Shown piece by piece: positions 1-7,804 of a stretch of 14,671 nt of DNA. The notes under the pieces were generated by a model. That model was not told the DNA's origin. It worked only from the letters and a program-made list of their open reading frames with translations, and ran no database searches. The stretch comes from Deltaproteobacteria bacterium (GTDB taxonomy: Bacteria > Desulfobacterota > Desulfuromonadia > Geobacterales > Pseudopelobacteraceae). Within the stretch, counting starts at the first letter, position 1. The number at the start of each line of letters is the position of its first letter. The position numbers and the translations under genes were made by a program. The stretch lies in NCBI GenBank assembly GCA_030654645.1, contig JAURXC010000148.1:1-14671 (forward strand), in the 5' to 3' direction.

Positions 1-1067
1 GCATGGGCTGCGATACGTGATGCGATCACGCCGTCGCGCACGTCCTGCACATCCGGCAGGCGCAGGTGCTCGGAAGGAGTTACATAGCAGAGGAAATCAG
101 CTCCGGCTGCGGCGGCGATGGCACCGCCGATGGCGCAGGTGATGTGGTCGTAACCGGGGGCTATATCGGTCACCAGCGGTCCCAGCACATAGAACGGCGC
201 GCCGTGGCAGAGCCGTTTCTGCAGCTGGATGTTGGTCTGAATCTGGTTGAGCGGCACGTGTCCCGGTCCCTCAATCATCACCTGCACGCCGAAATCCTGG
301 GCACGCTGGGTCAACTCTCCCAACAGGATCAGTTCGTGGATCTGGGCCCGGTCGGTGGCGTCGGCCAGGCAGCCGGGGCGGAAACCGTCACCCAGGGAGA
401 GCGTCATGTCGTACTCCTTGGTGATCTCCAAAAGCTTGTCGAAGTGTTCGAAGAGCGGGTTTTCCTTGTTGTTGTATTTCATCCACTCGATCGTGAAGGC
501 CCCGCCGCGCGAGACAACGTCCATCAGCCGCCCTTCGTTCTTCATCCGCTCCACCGTGCCGAGCGTGACACCGCAGTGCACCGTGATGAAGTCCACGCCG
601 TCCTCGGCATGCTTGACGATCCCGGCAAAGATGTCGTCCACGGTCATGTCCACGATGGCCTTTTTCTTGACCCGCACCGCGTCCAGAGCAGCCTGGTAAA
701 GCGGCACGCTGCCGATGCAGGCGCTGGTTTCGGCGATGATCGCCCTTCTGATCTCGTCCACCGGGCCACCGGTGGAAAGGTCCATGATCGCGTCGGCGCC
801 GTATTTCACGGCCACGCGGGCCTTTTCGAGCTCTTTCTGCATGTCGGTGTCATCGGAGGAAGAGCCGATGTTGGCGTTGATCTTGGTTCGCAGGCCGGTT
901 CCGACCGGCAGGGGCGTGCCGTTGGCATGTTTGATGTTGTGGCAGATCACTATGTTGCCCGCGGCAATGCCGGCACGGATGAATTCGGGAGCGACCCCTT
1001 CCGCCAACGCGGCAAGCTGCATCTTTTCGGTTACCAGGCCCCTGCGGGCATATTCCAGCTGTGTCAT
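1..1067 (-). CDS. thiC: Phosphomethylpyrimidine synthase ThiC (3' end off window)
   Basis: ThiC is a radical-SAM enzyme that rearranges aminoimidazole ribotide into HMP phosphate, the pyrimidine half of thiamine, in the cytosol. About 355 residues are visible. The protein begins [16 protein letters not shown] and carries family stretches such as [41 protein letters not shown] and [10 protein letters not shown]. Family knowledge: short bacterial ThiC proteins are about 430 residues, and the Cys cluster that binds the 4Fe-4S centre lies in the C-terminal part, which falls beyond base 1 here, so it cannot be checked. The ATG at 1067 has an AAGGA ribosome site at 1076-1080. The gene lies 82 bases after the thiED stop with no terminator seen between, so it is probably co-transcribed with thiED under the same TPP riboswitch; its product feeds ThiD. 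Confidence 0.97.
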   Translation of the reverse strand, partial: MTQLEYARRGLVTEKMQLAALAEGVAPEFIRAGIAAGNIVICHNIKHANGTPLPVGTGLRTKINANIGSSSDDTDMQKELEKARVAVKYGADAIMDLSTGGPVDEIRRAIIAETSACIGSVPLYQAALDAVRVKKKAIVDMTVDDIFAGIVKHAEDGVDFITVHCGVTLGTVERMKNEGRLMDVVSRGGAFTIEWMKYNNKENPLFEHFDKLLEITKEYDMTLSLGDGFRPGCLADATDRAQIHELILLGELTQRAQDFGVQVMIEGPGHVPLNQIQTNIQLQKRLCHGAPFYVLGPLVTDIAPGYDHITCAIGGAIAAAAGADFLCYVTPSEHLRLPDVQDVRDGVIASRIAAH

Positions 1068-1149
1068 CGTCAAAATCCTTTGCAGTTTATTATTTCAGAT
1101 TTCCTTATATCAACTTGATAAAGAAGACGTAAAATCGAATCGACCATTA

Positions 1150-2619
1150 TTACGATAATTCCCGCGCTGCCTGATAGTGGTTGACCGGGCTGTGTCCCCT
1201 GCCGAGAGGCCGGGCCAGGCGGATAGCGGCGCTGATGAATTTTTTAGCCTTTTCCACCGCCTGCGGCAGCGGTTCCCCCTGGGCCAGGAAGGAGGCAATG
1301 GCCGAGGCATAACTGCAGCCGGTGCCGTGTGTATTGCTGGTAAAGAAGCGCTCGGAACTGAAAGCATGGCACTGGTTGCCGTCAAAGAGGATGTCGGTGG
1401 AGTGCCTCCCGGTCAGGTGCCCTCCCTTGACCAGCACGTTGGCCGCTCCCATGGCGTGAAGGTCACGGGCCGCCTGCTCCATCTCCTGTTCGGTCCTGAT
1501 CGCGCGCCCCAAAAGGCGCTCGGTCTCGGGAACATTAGGGGTCAACAGGTAGGCCTGGGGAAGCAGCTGGTCAATGAAAACCTGGACCGCCTCGCGCTCA
1601 AGCAGCGCCGCCCCCCCCTTGGCAACCATCACCGGATCTATTACCAGCGGGATCATAACTTTACGCTCCCGCATACATTCCGCCACCGCCGAGATGATCG
1701 CCGGGGTATGCAGCATGCCGGTCTTGATCACATCGATCGGAATATCACTCAGGACCGTTTCCAGCTGATCGAGCACAAAGGAAGGCGGAAGACCGTGGAT
1801 CGAAGAGACCCCCCTGGTGTTCTGGGCGGTCAACGCCGTCAGAACCGTGGCGGCATAGCTTCCCAGCAGCGTGATGGTCTTGGTGTCGGCCTGGATGCCG
1901 GCGCCACCGCCGGAATCGCTGCCGGCCAGGCTCAGCACCGCGCCGCGTGGAAACGGGCGGACCCGGTTGAAAAGCAGCGCCATTTCAGCAACGGCAATAT
2001 CAGGGCGGGGGCTGGAAAGCACGGCGGAAATGACCGCCAGGGCATCGGCGCCCGCCTCAATCACGCGACAGGCATTCGAGGCGGTTATTCCGCCGATTGC
2101 CACAACCGGAATCCTGATCCGTTCGCGGATCGCCGCCAGTCCGGCGGTTCCTGGCAGGTGGCTGACAGCCTTGCTTTCAGTCGGGTACATTGCGCCGAAA
2201 CCGATGTAGTCCGCGCCTTCCTGTTCAGCCTGCAGCGCTTCCCCGAGATCATGGGTGGATTTGCCGATGATTTTGCCCGGACCGAACAGCTCCCTGGCTT
2301 CGGCTATCGTGCCGTCATCCTGACCCAGATGGACGCCGTCGGCATCCAGCTCTTTAGCCAGCCCGACAGAATCATTGACGATGAAGGTAACCCCGTAGCC
2401 GGCGCAGAGGCGTTTCAGCTCTTTGCCTTCGGCCAGGCTAGCGCCATGTTCCTTGCCCTTGGCACGGTACTGCAGCACGGAAACACCGCCGCGCAGGGCC
2501 TGCAAAACCCTGTCCGTCAAGCGCTCGCCATGGTCGGTGATCAGATAGACACCTTTGACGGCAGCGGTCTGCGGCTGTTTGTTCACCACCAGACGAAAAG
2601 GACGGTTTGTCTCACTCAC
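1150..2619 (-). CDS. thiED: Bifunctional thiamine-phosphate synthase / HMP(-P) kinase (ThiE-ThiD fusion)
   Basis: This 489-residue fusion joins two cytosolic steps of thiamine synthesis. Residues about 24-218 are ThiE, which couples HMP pyrophosphate to thiazole phosphate: visible motifs are VLQYRAK, VNDSVGLAKELDADGVHLGQ, GKSTHDLGEA, FGAMYPTESK and VVAIGGITASN. Residues about 228-489 are ThiD, which phosphorylates HMP and HMP phosphate: LAGSDSGGGAGIQADTKT, VIKTGML, IDPVMVAKGG, LLTPNVPE, and the anion-hole GTGC at about 432-435. Both halves look complete. The frame stays open upstream to a GTG at 2649, but that codon sits inside the leader terminator hairpin and has no ribosome site. The GTG at 2619 has GGGGA at 2627-2631, seven bases away, so I chose it. 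The gene is followed by thiC on the same strand. Confidence 0.96.
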   Translation of the reverse strand: MSETNRPFRLVVNKQPQTAAVKGVYLITDHGERLTDRVLQALRGGVSVLQYRAKGKEHGASLAEGKELKRLCAGYGVTFIVNDSVGLAKELDADGVHLGQDDGTIAEARELFGPGKIIGKSTHDLGEALQAEQEGADYIGFGAMYPTESKAVSHLPGTAGLAAIRERIRIPVVAIGGITASNACRVIEAGADALAVISAVLSSPRPDIAVAEMALLFNRVRPFPRGAVLSLAGSDSGGGAGIQADTKTITLLGSYAATVLTALTAQNTRGVSSIHGLPPSFVLDQLETVLSDIPIDVIKTGMLHTPAIISAVAECMRERKVMIPLVIDPVMVAKGGAALLEREAVQVFIDQLLPQAYLLTPNVPETERLLGRAIRTEQEMEQAARDLHAMGAANVLVKGGHLTGRHSTDILFDGNQCHAFSSERFFTSNTHGTGCSYASAIASFLAQGEPLPQAVEKAKKFISAAIRLARPLGRGHSPVNHYQAARELS

Positions 2620-2635
2620 CGGAATTTCCCCATAC

Positions 2636-2667
2636 AAAAAAAACCGCACTGAAATAAAATCAGGCGG
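2636..2667 (-). terminator. Intrinsic terminator of the TPP riboswitch expression platform
   Basis: Read on the minus strand, CCGCCTGA and TCAGTGCGG form an 8-bp stem with one bulged T and a seven-base loop (TTTTATT), directly followed by eight T residues (2636-2643). This is a classical rho-independent terminator between the aptamer and the thiED start. With TPP bound, transcription should stop here. A GCGGC just after the aptamer (2693-2697) could pair with the GCCGC of the terminator's 5' arm (2664-2668) as an antiterminator; that pairing is my inference. Confidence 0.88.
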
Positions 2668-2696
2668 CCGGATCTTTTTATATATCCTGTAAGCCG

Positions 2697-2802
2697 CTTT
2701 CCTACGCCGGAATTACCCGGTTCAGGTACAAAGGGTTCCCGCTGTGCGAACATGACATGTTCACAACAGTCGGATCTCAGTTCCAACGAACTCCCCCAGG
2801 GC
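2697..2802 (-). promoter_or_regulatory. TPP riboswitch (THI element)
   Basis: On the minus strand the leader carries the conserved THI-box blocks in order: GGGGGAGT near 2790-2798, ACTGAGATC near 2773-2781, and near 2701-2734 an ACCC block, then CCTGAACCGGGTAATTCCGG and GCGTAGG. These form the pyrimidine-sensing and pyrophosphate-sensing arms of the TPP aptamer. It lies between a sigma-70 promoter and the terminator before thiED, as expected for a transcription-attenuating switch over the thiED-thiC operon. The outer limits of the P1 stem are approximate. Confidence 0.95.
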
Positions 2803-2829
2803 CTTATTAAGTTTTTATGTTGCAGAAAA

Positions 2830-2859
2830 CCTATACACTGTCGATGCACCGGATGTCAA
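2830..2859 (-). promoter_or_regulatory. Sigma-70-type promoter for the thiED-thiC operon
   Basis: A perfect TTGACA -35 box lies at 2859-2854 on the minus strand. Overlapping -10 candidates follow: TGTATA (2837-2832, 16-base spacer) or TATAGG (2835-2830, 18-base spacer). Initiation would fall near 2823, about 20 bases upstream of the riboswitch aptamer, which is the expected arrangement. Confidence 0.75.
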
Positions 2860-2919
2860 GGCAATGACAAACAATATTCCTGTCGTTTCCAGGTGAAATC
2901 ATGAATGTAAATCCCTGTT

Positions 2920-4359
2920 TCAGCTGTCGGACCCGTTAGCTTTGTTCCTCCTCAAGCGATTGTTGAGCGCCTGACGTGTAATGCCGAGCAGTCCGGCGGC
3001 GGTGCCCTGGTTGTTTTTTGCCAGTTCGAGCGCCTTGTCTATCAGTACCGATTCGGCATACTTGAGCGTCGGAAATGACGGGAAACAAATGCCGTTGACA
3101 TCCGGTTCGAGCTCATCGTTCGACGTTGTATTTGATTCCCCGGACGGTAACTGCTCACGAGTCATGATCTTCTTCAGGAGCGGAGTGGCAAGCCATGAGG
3201 TCTCGGTTCTGCTGACAAAATCATGCACAATGGACTGAAGCTCGCGGACATTGCCAGGAAAATCATAGGTGACAAGAAAGTCGATCAGTTCCTTGCGGTA
3301 GGACAAGCTGCCCTTACCCATCGCTTTTTCCGCTTCCCTGAGATAATGCTCAAAAAGAAGCGGAATATCCCCCGTGCGTTTACGCAGAGGAGGAATGGCG
3401 ACCTGATGGGTGCAGAGACGATAGTACAGGTCTTTTCTGAACTTTCCATCATTCATGCATTGGCGCAGGTTCCGGTTGGTGGCCACCACCAGGCGCGCAT
3501 TGCTGCGCATCGGAGTATCGGAGCCCAGCTGGTAGTACTCGTTTTCCTGAAGCAGGCGCAACAGCTTGATTTGCGACGATATGTTCATATCCCCGATTTC
3601 ATCCAGAAAAATAGTTCCATTGGCAGCCTTCATGATCAAGCCGTCACGATCACCCAGCGCTCCGGTGAAAGCGCCGCGCCGGTGCCCGAACAGTGTATCG
3701 GAAAACATCTGGTCATCCAGGCCGGCGATATTGATGCCGACAAAACCGCCCTTCAGCCCGCTCAGCATGTGTACGGCCCTGGCAACCAGCTCCTTGCCGA
3801 CACCGGTCTCACCGCTGATCAGTACCGGTTGCCGGGATCTTGCAACCACCTCCGCATAGCGCAGGATCGAAATCAGCTCCCGGTCCTGTGTAATGAACGA
3901 CTGGATATTATGAGCTGGTATCAGACTTTCCGATGCTGAGGATTTGTCCAGGGACAGAATATCTTCATTCAGGCTGCGCAGCTCCAGCGCCCTCTTGACG
4001 CTGGCAATAAAACGATTGATCGAAATCGGTTTCGTAAGGTAGTCGACGGCTCCGGTTTTCATGCAATCAATCGCGGTATCAATATGACTCTCGGCCGTTA
4101 CGACAATTACCGGCACATACGGTTTCAGCTTTGAAAATTCTTCCAGAAGATCCCTGCCGTGGAGCCTGGGCATCCTCAGGTCGATTACAACCAGCGCTAC
4201 CTCCTCTTTTTTGAAGTTTTCCAACGCCGTCAGGCTGTCATCGAATGTGAGAACCTTTCGAAACCCCTCATGATAAAGAAATGACTCCAGCAAAGCCAAG
4301 GCTTCAGTCTCGTCGTCCACAAGCATTACTGGATAGGTGCTGAAATCCTGTCGCTTCAT
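2920..4359 (-). CDS. Sigma-54-dependent response regulator (REC-AAA+-Fis HTH, NtrC family)
   Basis: This 479-residue cytosolic enhancer-binding protein has the standard NtrC layout. Residues about 10-125 are a receiver: acidic DD at 15-16, phospho-acceptor Asp60 in VVIDLRMPRLHG, Thr88, and Lys110 in YLTKP. Residues about 160-390 are the AAA+ domain: Walker A GETGVGKE (183-190), intact GAFTGA sigma-54 contact loop (229-234), Walker B TIFLDEIGD (249-257), and the FPGNVREL sensor II motif. A Fis-type helix-turn-helix ends the protein (about 445-475, NNQGTAAGLLGITRQALNNR). The frame is open to 4449, but the ATG at 4359 has a GGAG site eight bases upstream, and the receiver starts just after it. 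It is divergent from the ferritin-like/kinase genes. With sigma-54 promoters and repeated dyads nearby, it is the likely local activator and the likely partner of the kinase at 5420-7585. The cognate signal is unknown. Confidence 0.95.
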   Translation of the reverse strand: MKRQDFSTYPVMLVDDETEALALLESFLYHEGFRKVLTFDDSLTALENFKKEEVALVVIDLRMPRLHGRDLLEEFSKLKPYVPVIVVTAESHIDTAIDCMKTGAVDYLTKPISINRFIASVKRALELRSLNEDILSLDKSSASESLIPAHNIQSFITQDRELISILRYAEVVARSRQPVLISGETGVGKELVARAVHMLSGLKGGFVGINIAGLDDQMFSDTLFGHRRGAFTGALGDRDGLIMKAANGTIFLDEIGDMNISSQIKLLRLLQENEYYQLGSDTPMRSNARLVVATNRNLRQCMNDGKFRKDLYYRLCTHQVAIPPLRKRTGDIPLLFEHYLREAEKAMGKGSLSYRKELIDFLVTYDFPGNVRELQSIVHDFVSRTETSWLATPLLKKIMTREQLPSGESNTTSNDELEPDVNGICFPSFPTLKYAESVLIDKALELAKNNQGTAAGLLGITRQALNNRLRRNKANGSDS

Positions 4360-4426
4360 CGGTTGCTCCGTTATTGAATGAATTGGTCGACTGCCACACG
4401 GAAGTAGAGGCAGAATAATTGAGTCT

Positions 4427-4432
4427 AGTATA
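4427..4432 (-). promoter_or_regulatory. Possible -10 box for the response-regulator gene
   Basis: TATACT on the minus strand lies about 68 bases before the regulator's start codon. No good -35 box is visible at 16-18 bases; only poor matches such as ATCTGC occur. If real, the distal dyad at 4475-4490 would be centred near -62 of this promoter and could allow autoregulation. Weak evidence. Confidence 0.3.
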
Positions 4433-4474
4433 TTTTTATCAATAATCAAGCAGATAGGGGCTTCGAATTAAATC

Positions 4475-4490
4475 TGCAATTTTTGTTGCA
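4475..4490. promoter_or_regulatory. 16-bp dyad, distal enhancer site for the 4763 promoter
   Basis: TGCAATTTTTGTTGCA is an inverted repeat of TGCAA and TTGCA arms. It belongs to a four-copy family in this window (4475, 4562, 7627, 7714) found only upstream of the two sigma-54 promoters. It starts 87 bp upstream of the next copy. By position and symmetry it is probably the binding site of the divergent NtrC-type regulator; that assignment is inference. Confidence 0.75.
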
Positions 4491-4517
4491 CTATACAATC
4501 CGCGTTGCAGTGTGCAA
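4486..4517. repeat. Two tandem 13-bp palindrome-like boxes in the divergent regulatory region
   Basis: TTGCACTATACAA (4486-4498) and TTGCAGTGTGCAA (4505-4517) repeat with a 19-bp period. The second is a perfect TTGCA/TGCAA dyad around GTG; the first is imperfect. The first overlaps the right arm of the 4475-4490 dyad. They share half-sites with the 16-bp enhancer family but have a shorter centre, so they may be extra, weaker sites for the same protein or sites for a different factor. Confidence 0.45.
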
Positions 4518-4561
4518 TTGTTTTTAATTATTAGCTTTCCAGGACCAAGCATCGCACTTAC

Positions 4562-4577
4562 TGCAATATTTGTTGCT
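4562..4577. promoter_or_regulatory. 16-bp dyad, proximal enhancer site for the 4763 promoter
   Basis: TGCAATATTTGTTGCT matches the shared dyad consensus TGCAAYWTTTGTTGCW. It starts 87 bp upstream of the -24/-12 promoter at 4649 and 87 bp downstream of the distal copy. This distance suits an enhancer-bound sigma-54 activator working by DNA looping. Confidence 0.78.
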
Positions 4578-4648
4578 ATTTCCCGGACGATCATCTGGTG
4601 GAAACTACATAAAGCTGCATCTTTGCGGCCTTATTCCTATCACAAAGA

Positions 4649-4664
4649 TGGCACATATTCTGCT
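4649..4664 (+). promoter_or_regulatory. Sigma-54 (-24/-12) promoter for the ferritin-like/kinase operon
   Basis: TGGCACATATTCTGCT has the invariant GG (4650-4651) and GC (4662-4663) separated by exactly ten bases, with the preferred TGGCAC upstream element. Initiation is expected near 4675, giving a leader of about 90 bases before the ATG at 4763. Two enhancer dyads upstream and an intact GAFTGA activator next door support the call. Confidence 0.85.
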
Positions 4665-4762
4665 ACAGCAGAACCAATAGCTTCAACCTTGTACAGATTT
4701 CATTCTGACATGCGTCCACGATTGAACAACGCGGGAGACATTACCATTCGGAGGAAACTGTA

Positions 4763-5263
4763 ATGGAATTCTTTCAGGAAAAAGCAATATTAACGGCAAT
4801 AGCCATCGAGATTCGCAGTCTGAGCTTTTATCGCAGCATGTCCTCCAAGGTCGATGATATCCATACCAGGCGTTTTTTTGAACTTCTGGCGGTTGAAGAG
4901 GCGGATCAGCTGAACCTGTTTTGCAAACAGTACTCGGGAAACGATGGCAAACTGGTCGATATCCTGGTCAAGAACAACATGTATTCCTATCCATACTACT
5001 GCTCGATGCTCAACTCGGTCGGATGCCATACTTCCGAATCGGACGCACTGCAGATTGCGCTCAAGGAAGAACAGGCATGTATCGACTGCTACACCGAATT
5101 CATGGAAGAGATACAGGAACAAACAATTCGCGAAATTTTTGAAAGCATCCTGAAAGAAGCGCGTAAACACTGCGAATTGATTTCTGAGGAATACATGCGC
5201 CTGATGGGCTCTGCCGAACATCTGGATTACGATTATTCCTGCATCAATGACCTGAGAGCGTGA
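4763..5263 (+). CDS. Cys-rich ferritin-like (rubrerythrin-type four-helix) protein, unknown function
   Basis: This 166-residue, mostly helical, cytosolic protein has no signal peptide. Its layout resembles the ferritin-like/rubrerythrin fold: helix 1 with Glu16, helix 2 with LLAVEEADQL (Glu45/46), helix 3 with ALKEEQACIDCY (Glu102/103), helix 4 with KEARKHCELI (His136). Compared with the family's two ExxH motifs, the helix-2 His is Gln49 and the helix-4 Glu at His-minus-3 is Ala133, so a normal diiron centre is doubtful. It has seven Cys (54, 80, 88, 106, 109, 137, 160), including one CxxC at 106-109, and an aromatic patch near 74-79, but no rubredoxin domain. The start has a GGAGGA site at 4750-4755. 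It is the first gene after the sigma-54 promoter at 4649 and lies 156 bases before the kinase, probably in one operon. It may be a sensor, chaperone or metal-handling protein rather than an oxidase. Fold assignment is moderate; function is not known. Confidence 0.8.
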   Translation: MEFFQEKAILTAIAIEIRSLSFYRSMSSKVDDIHTRRFFELLAVEEADQLNLFCKQYSGNDGKLVDILVKNNMYSYPYYCSMLNSVGCHTSESDALQIALKEEQACIDCYTEFMEEIQEQTIREIFESILKEARKHCELISEEYMRLMGSAEHLDYDYSCINDLRA

Positions 5264-5419
5264 CATCAAGCGGATTCACGGAAAGTTTGATTATCAACCC
5301 CGAAGCGCCACCTCGGCTGCCCCTGCCGTTTCCATGAAGATTTCCCTTGCACAAATTCAAAAAAAAATTATTTGATCAACGGAAAGCCGTCAATTTACAG
5401 CTTAATAACCGGAGAACAC

Positions 5420-7585
5420 ATGAATAATGACAAGAACCGTGGGTCCGAAGGATTGCACAGTCGCGACGGGCATTATCCTGAATCTGGCAGGGTTGCAATA
5501 GATAGCCTTGACGTCAAGGATCTGCGTGATCTTATAGATGAATTGCATGTACACAAGATCGAGCTGGAGGCAGCCAGGGCGAAATCGGAAAACGACCGTC
5601 GCCTGCTCCTGGCGGTCATGGAGGCGCTTCCGGTGGGTGTTGCCATTACCGACGCCAATGGAGGAAGTGTTCTATCAAATAACGCATACGAGCAGATATG
5701 GTCCGGACCGAGGCCGTTACCCCGCTCCATCGATGAATACAGCTCCTACAAGGCCTGGTGGCCGGACAGCGGCGCCACCGTAGCTCCCGAAGAGTGGGCC
5801 TCGGCAATAGCGGTGCGCAAGGGCGAAACCACGGTTGGGCAGCTGATGCGGATTCAGCGCTTCGACGGAACCCAGGCGTTTGTTATCAACAGCGCTTCTC
5901 CTGTTCGCGATGCCGATGGAAACATCATCGGATGCGCGGTTGCCATTCAGGACATAAACGATCTGAAGATGGCCGAGGAAGCACTGCGCGAGAACGAGCT
6001 GAAAGCCAGCGCACTCATCAACGCTGCCGGCGAGTCTATCTGGATGTTTGGACTTGACGGTAAAATCCTGGCCGCCAATGCGGTCGCTGCCCGGAGAGTC
6101 GGCTGCGTGCCGGATCAGATTATCGGCAGGTACTGGATGGACCTGATCCCGGCAGAGTTGGTAGAGCCACGCGCACAGAGAGTAGCAGAGGTTGTCCGGA
6201 CGGGTGAACCGGTACATTTCGAGGATACGCGCGCCGGCATGTTTCTGGATCACAGTATCTATCCGGTACATGACCGGGCCGGCAATATTACGTCGGTGGC
6301 GCTGTTCACCCGTGATGTGACCGCACATAAAGTCGCGGAGGCCGCGTTAATCCAGAGTCGCGAGGACCTGAACCGCGCACAGGAGGTGGGGAGCATCGGC
6401 AGCTGGCGTCTCGATGTTCGTGGAAATGTGCTGGTCTGGTCCGATGAAAACCATCGCATCTTCGGTGTTCCGAAAGGTACCCCTCTGACCTACGAAACCT
6501 TTCTTGCCTGCGTACACCCGGATGACAGGGAGTACGTCGATACAAACTGGAAGGCGGCCTTGAACGGCAAGCCCTACGACATCGAACATCGGCTGCTGGT
6601 TGACGGCCGTTGCAAATGGGTGCGGGAAAAGGCGTATCTGGAAATTGACGATGACGGAACATTGATCGGCGGCTTCGGCATCACCCAGGACATCACCAAG
6701 CGCAAAGAGGCCGAGGAGGAATTGCAGAAGGCCCATAACGAGCTTGAAGTACGTGTCAGACAGAGAACCGAAGAACTGGCCACAACCGTGGAAGCGCTGC
6801 TGGGTGAAATTGCCAACCGGGAAAAGGCGGAAAAAATCCTGATCGAGGAGACACTGGAACGGGCACGGGCAGAGGAGGTGCTGCGCGAGAAGGAACAGAT
6901 GCTGCTGATGCAGAACCGGCATACGGCCATGGGCGAGATGATCGGGAATATCGCCCATCAGTGGCGCCAGCCGTTGAACACGCTGGGCCTGATTACCCAG
7001 AGACTTGGCGCTTTCTATGGTTCCCCCAGCTTCAACAAGGAACTGCTGGAAACATCCGTGTCCAAATCGATGGAGATCATTAACCACATGTCCCGAACCA
7101 TCGATGATTTCAGGAATTTTTTCTCCAATGAACGGGAAAAATCCGAATTCAGGGTAAATGATGCACTTCTAAAAGCACTATCGCTCGTTGAGGCCAATTT
7201 CAAGGATAGCGGAATCAAGATCATACATAACAAAATGGATGACATATCAATTTACGGTTTTCCCAATGAATATGCCCAGGTGCTGCTCAACATATTCATT
7301 AACGCAAAGGATGCAATTAACGAGCGCATGATCGAGTCCCCATGCCTGACCGTCTCTGTAAGCAATGAAAACGGCAGATCGGTGGTAACCATTGCCGACA
7401 ATGCCGGCGGGATTCCGGAAAATATCATTGAGAAAATTTTCGATCCCTACTTCACCACCAAGGGGCCGCAACAGGGTACGGGCGTAGGTCTGTTCATGTC
7501 AAAAACCATCATCGAAAAGAACATGGGGGGAAGGCTATTGGTGCGGAACAGTGATACGGGCGCCGAGTTCCGGATAGAGGTGTAA
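5420..7585 (+). CDS. Soluble three-PAS sensor histidine kinase
   Basis: This 721-residue kinase has no transmembrane segment, so it probably senses a cytosolic or membrane-diffusible cue. In order: a short charged N-terminus; PAS1 about 61-179; PAS2 about 196-309; PAS3 about 314-434 with the CVHPDDREYV signature and a PAC end GGFGITQDITKRKEAEEEL; a coiled coil about 427-499; a dimerisation/phosphoacceptor helix with His513 in GNIAHQWRQPLN; and an ATPase domain with N-box LNIFINAKDAIN (about 623-634), G1 box DNAGG, IFDPYFTTK and GTGVGLFMSK. I saw no classic heme-binding or flavin-binding signature in the PAS domains. The open frame begins at 5372, but the ATG at 5420 has GGAG five bases upstream. 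It sits between the two ferritin-like genes and likely phosphorylates the divergent response regulator. If it shares the 4649 promoter, it is positively autoregulated. Confidence 0.94.
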   Translation: MNNDKNRGSEGLHSRDGHYPESGRVAIDSLDVKDLRDLIDELHVHKIELEAARAKSENDRRLLLAVMEALPVGVAITDANGGSVLSNNAYEQIWSGPRPLPRSIDEYSSYKAWWPDSGATVAPEEWASAIAVRKGETTVGQLMRIQRFDGTQAFVINSASPVRDADGNIIGCAVAIQDINDLKMAEEALRENELKASALINAAGESIWMFGLDGKILAANAVAARRVGCVPDQIIGRYWMDLIPAELVEPRAQRVAEVVRTGEPVHFEDTRAGMFLDHSIYPVHDRAGNITSVALFTRDVTAHKVAEAALIQSREDLNRAQEVGSIGSWRLDVRGNVLVWSDENHRIFGVPKGTPLTYETFLACVHPDDREYVDTNWKAALNGKPYDIEHRLLVDGRCKWVREKAYLEIDDDGTLIGGFGITQDITKRKEAEEELQKAHNELEVRVRQRTEELATTVEALLGEIANREKAEKILIEETLERARAEEVLREKEQMLLMQNRHTAMGEMIGNIAHQWRQPLNTLGLITQRLGAFYGSPSFNKELLETSVSKSMEIINHMSRTIDDFRNFFSNEREKSEFRVNDALLKALSLVEANFKDSGIKIIHNKMDDISIYGFPNEYAQVLLNIFINAKDAINERMIESPCLTVSVSNENGRSVVTIADNAGGIPENIIEKIFDPYFTTKGPQQGTGVGLFMSKTIIEKNMGGRLLVRNSDTGAEFRIEV

Positions 7586-7604
7586 CAAATGACTGAAATC
7601 GCCC

Positions 7605-7623
7605 TTGTTTCCGGCTGAAACAA
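7605..7623. repeat. Short inverted repeat after the kinase gene
   Basis: TTGTTTC and GAAACAA form a perfect 7-bp stem around CGGCT, 20 bases after the kinase stop codon. There is no T-run after it on either strand, so it is at best a weak or rho-assisted terminator; alternatively it is an operator for the downstream promoter. It lies four bases before the distal enhancer dyad. Confidence 0.4.
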
Positions 7624-7626
7624 ACC

Positions 7627-7642
7627 TGCAACAAATGTGTCA
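7627..7642. promoter_or_regulatory. 16-bp dyad (degenerate), distal enhancer site for the 7866 promoter
   Basis: TGCAACAAATGTGTCA matches the reverse complement of the better dyad at 7714 (TGCAACAAATGTTGCA) at 14 of 16 positions. A half-site CGCAACAAAG follows at 7646-7655. Its start lies exactly 87 bp before the proximal copy, the same spacing as in the 4475/4562 pair, which supports it despite the mismatches. Confidence 0.6.
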
Positions 7643-7713
7643 CCACGCAACAAAGATTACCTCGTTTATCAACAGCCGATATTGCCGCTTCATTTAAGTT
7701 TCCACCTGATATC

Positions 7714-7729
7714 TGCAACATTTGTTGCA
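7714..7729. promoter_or_regulatory. 16-bp dyad, proximal enhancer site for the 7866 promoter
   Basis: TGCAACATTTGTTGCA has complementary TGCAACA and TGTTGCA arms, one of the best examples of the shared dyad. It begins 91 bp upstream of the sigma-54 promoter at 7805, close to the 87 bp seen at the other promoter. It is a likely activator binding site. Confidence 0.78.
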
Positions 7730-7804
7730 ATCAGACGTGATCCCGTCTTAGTTCCCGGCAAACTTATCTTATTGATTCTATAAGTTAATTTATATTTCCG
7801 GGAT

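Noticed and set aside
66..1158. Plus-strand open frames of 147-350 residues across the first kilobase
   Set aside because: They lie opposite thiC, which has clear family motifs on the minus strand; these are GC-driven shadow frames.
1177..2652. 491-residue plus-strand open frame
   Set aside because: It is antisense to thiED, whose ThiE and ThiD motifs are unmistakable; the plus-strand translation shows no recognisable domain.
2616..2849. 77-residue minus-strand open frame overlapping the thiED leader
   Set aside because: It covers the TPP aptamer and terminator; the sequence is explained by RNA structure, and there is no family resemblance.
4512..4763. 83-residue plus-strand frame before the first ferritin-like gene
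   Set aside because: It spans the enhancer dyad and the -24/-12 promoter and has no ribosome site, so it is regulatory DNA.
6347..7087. 246-residue minus-strand frame within the kinase gene
   Set aside because: Antisense to PAS3, the coiled coil and the phosphoacceptor helix of the kinase; no motif of its own.
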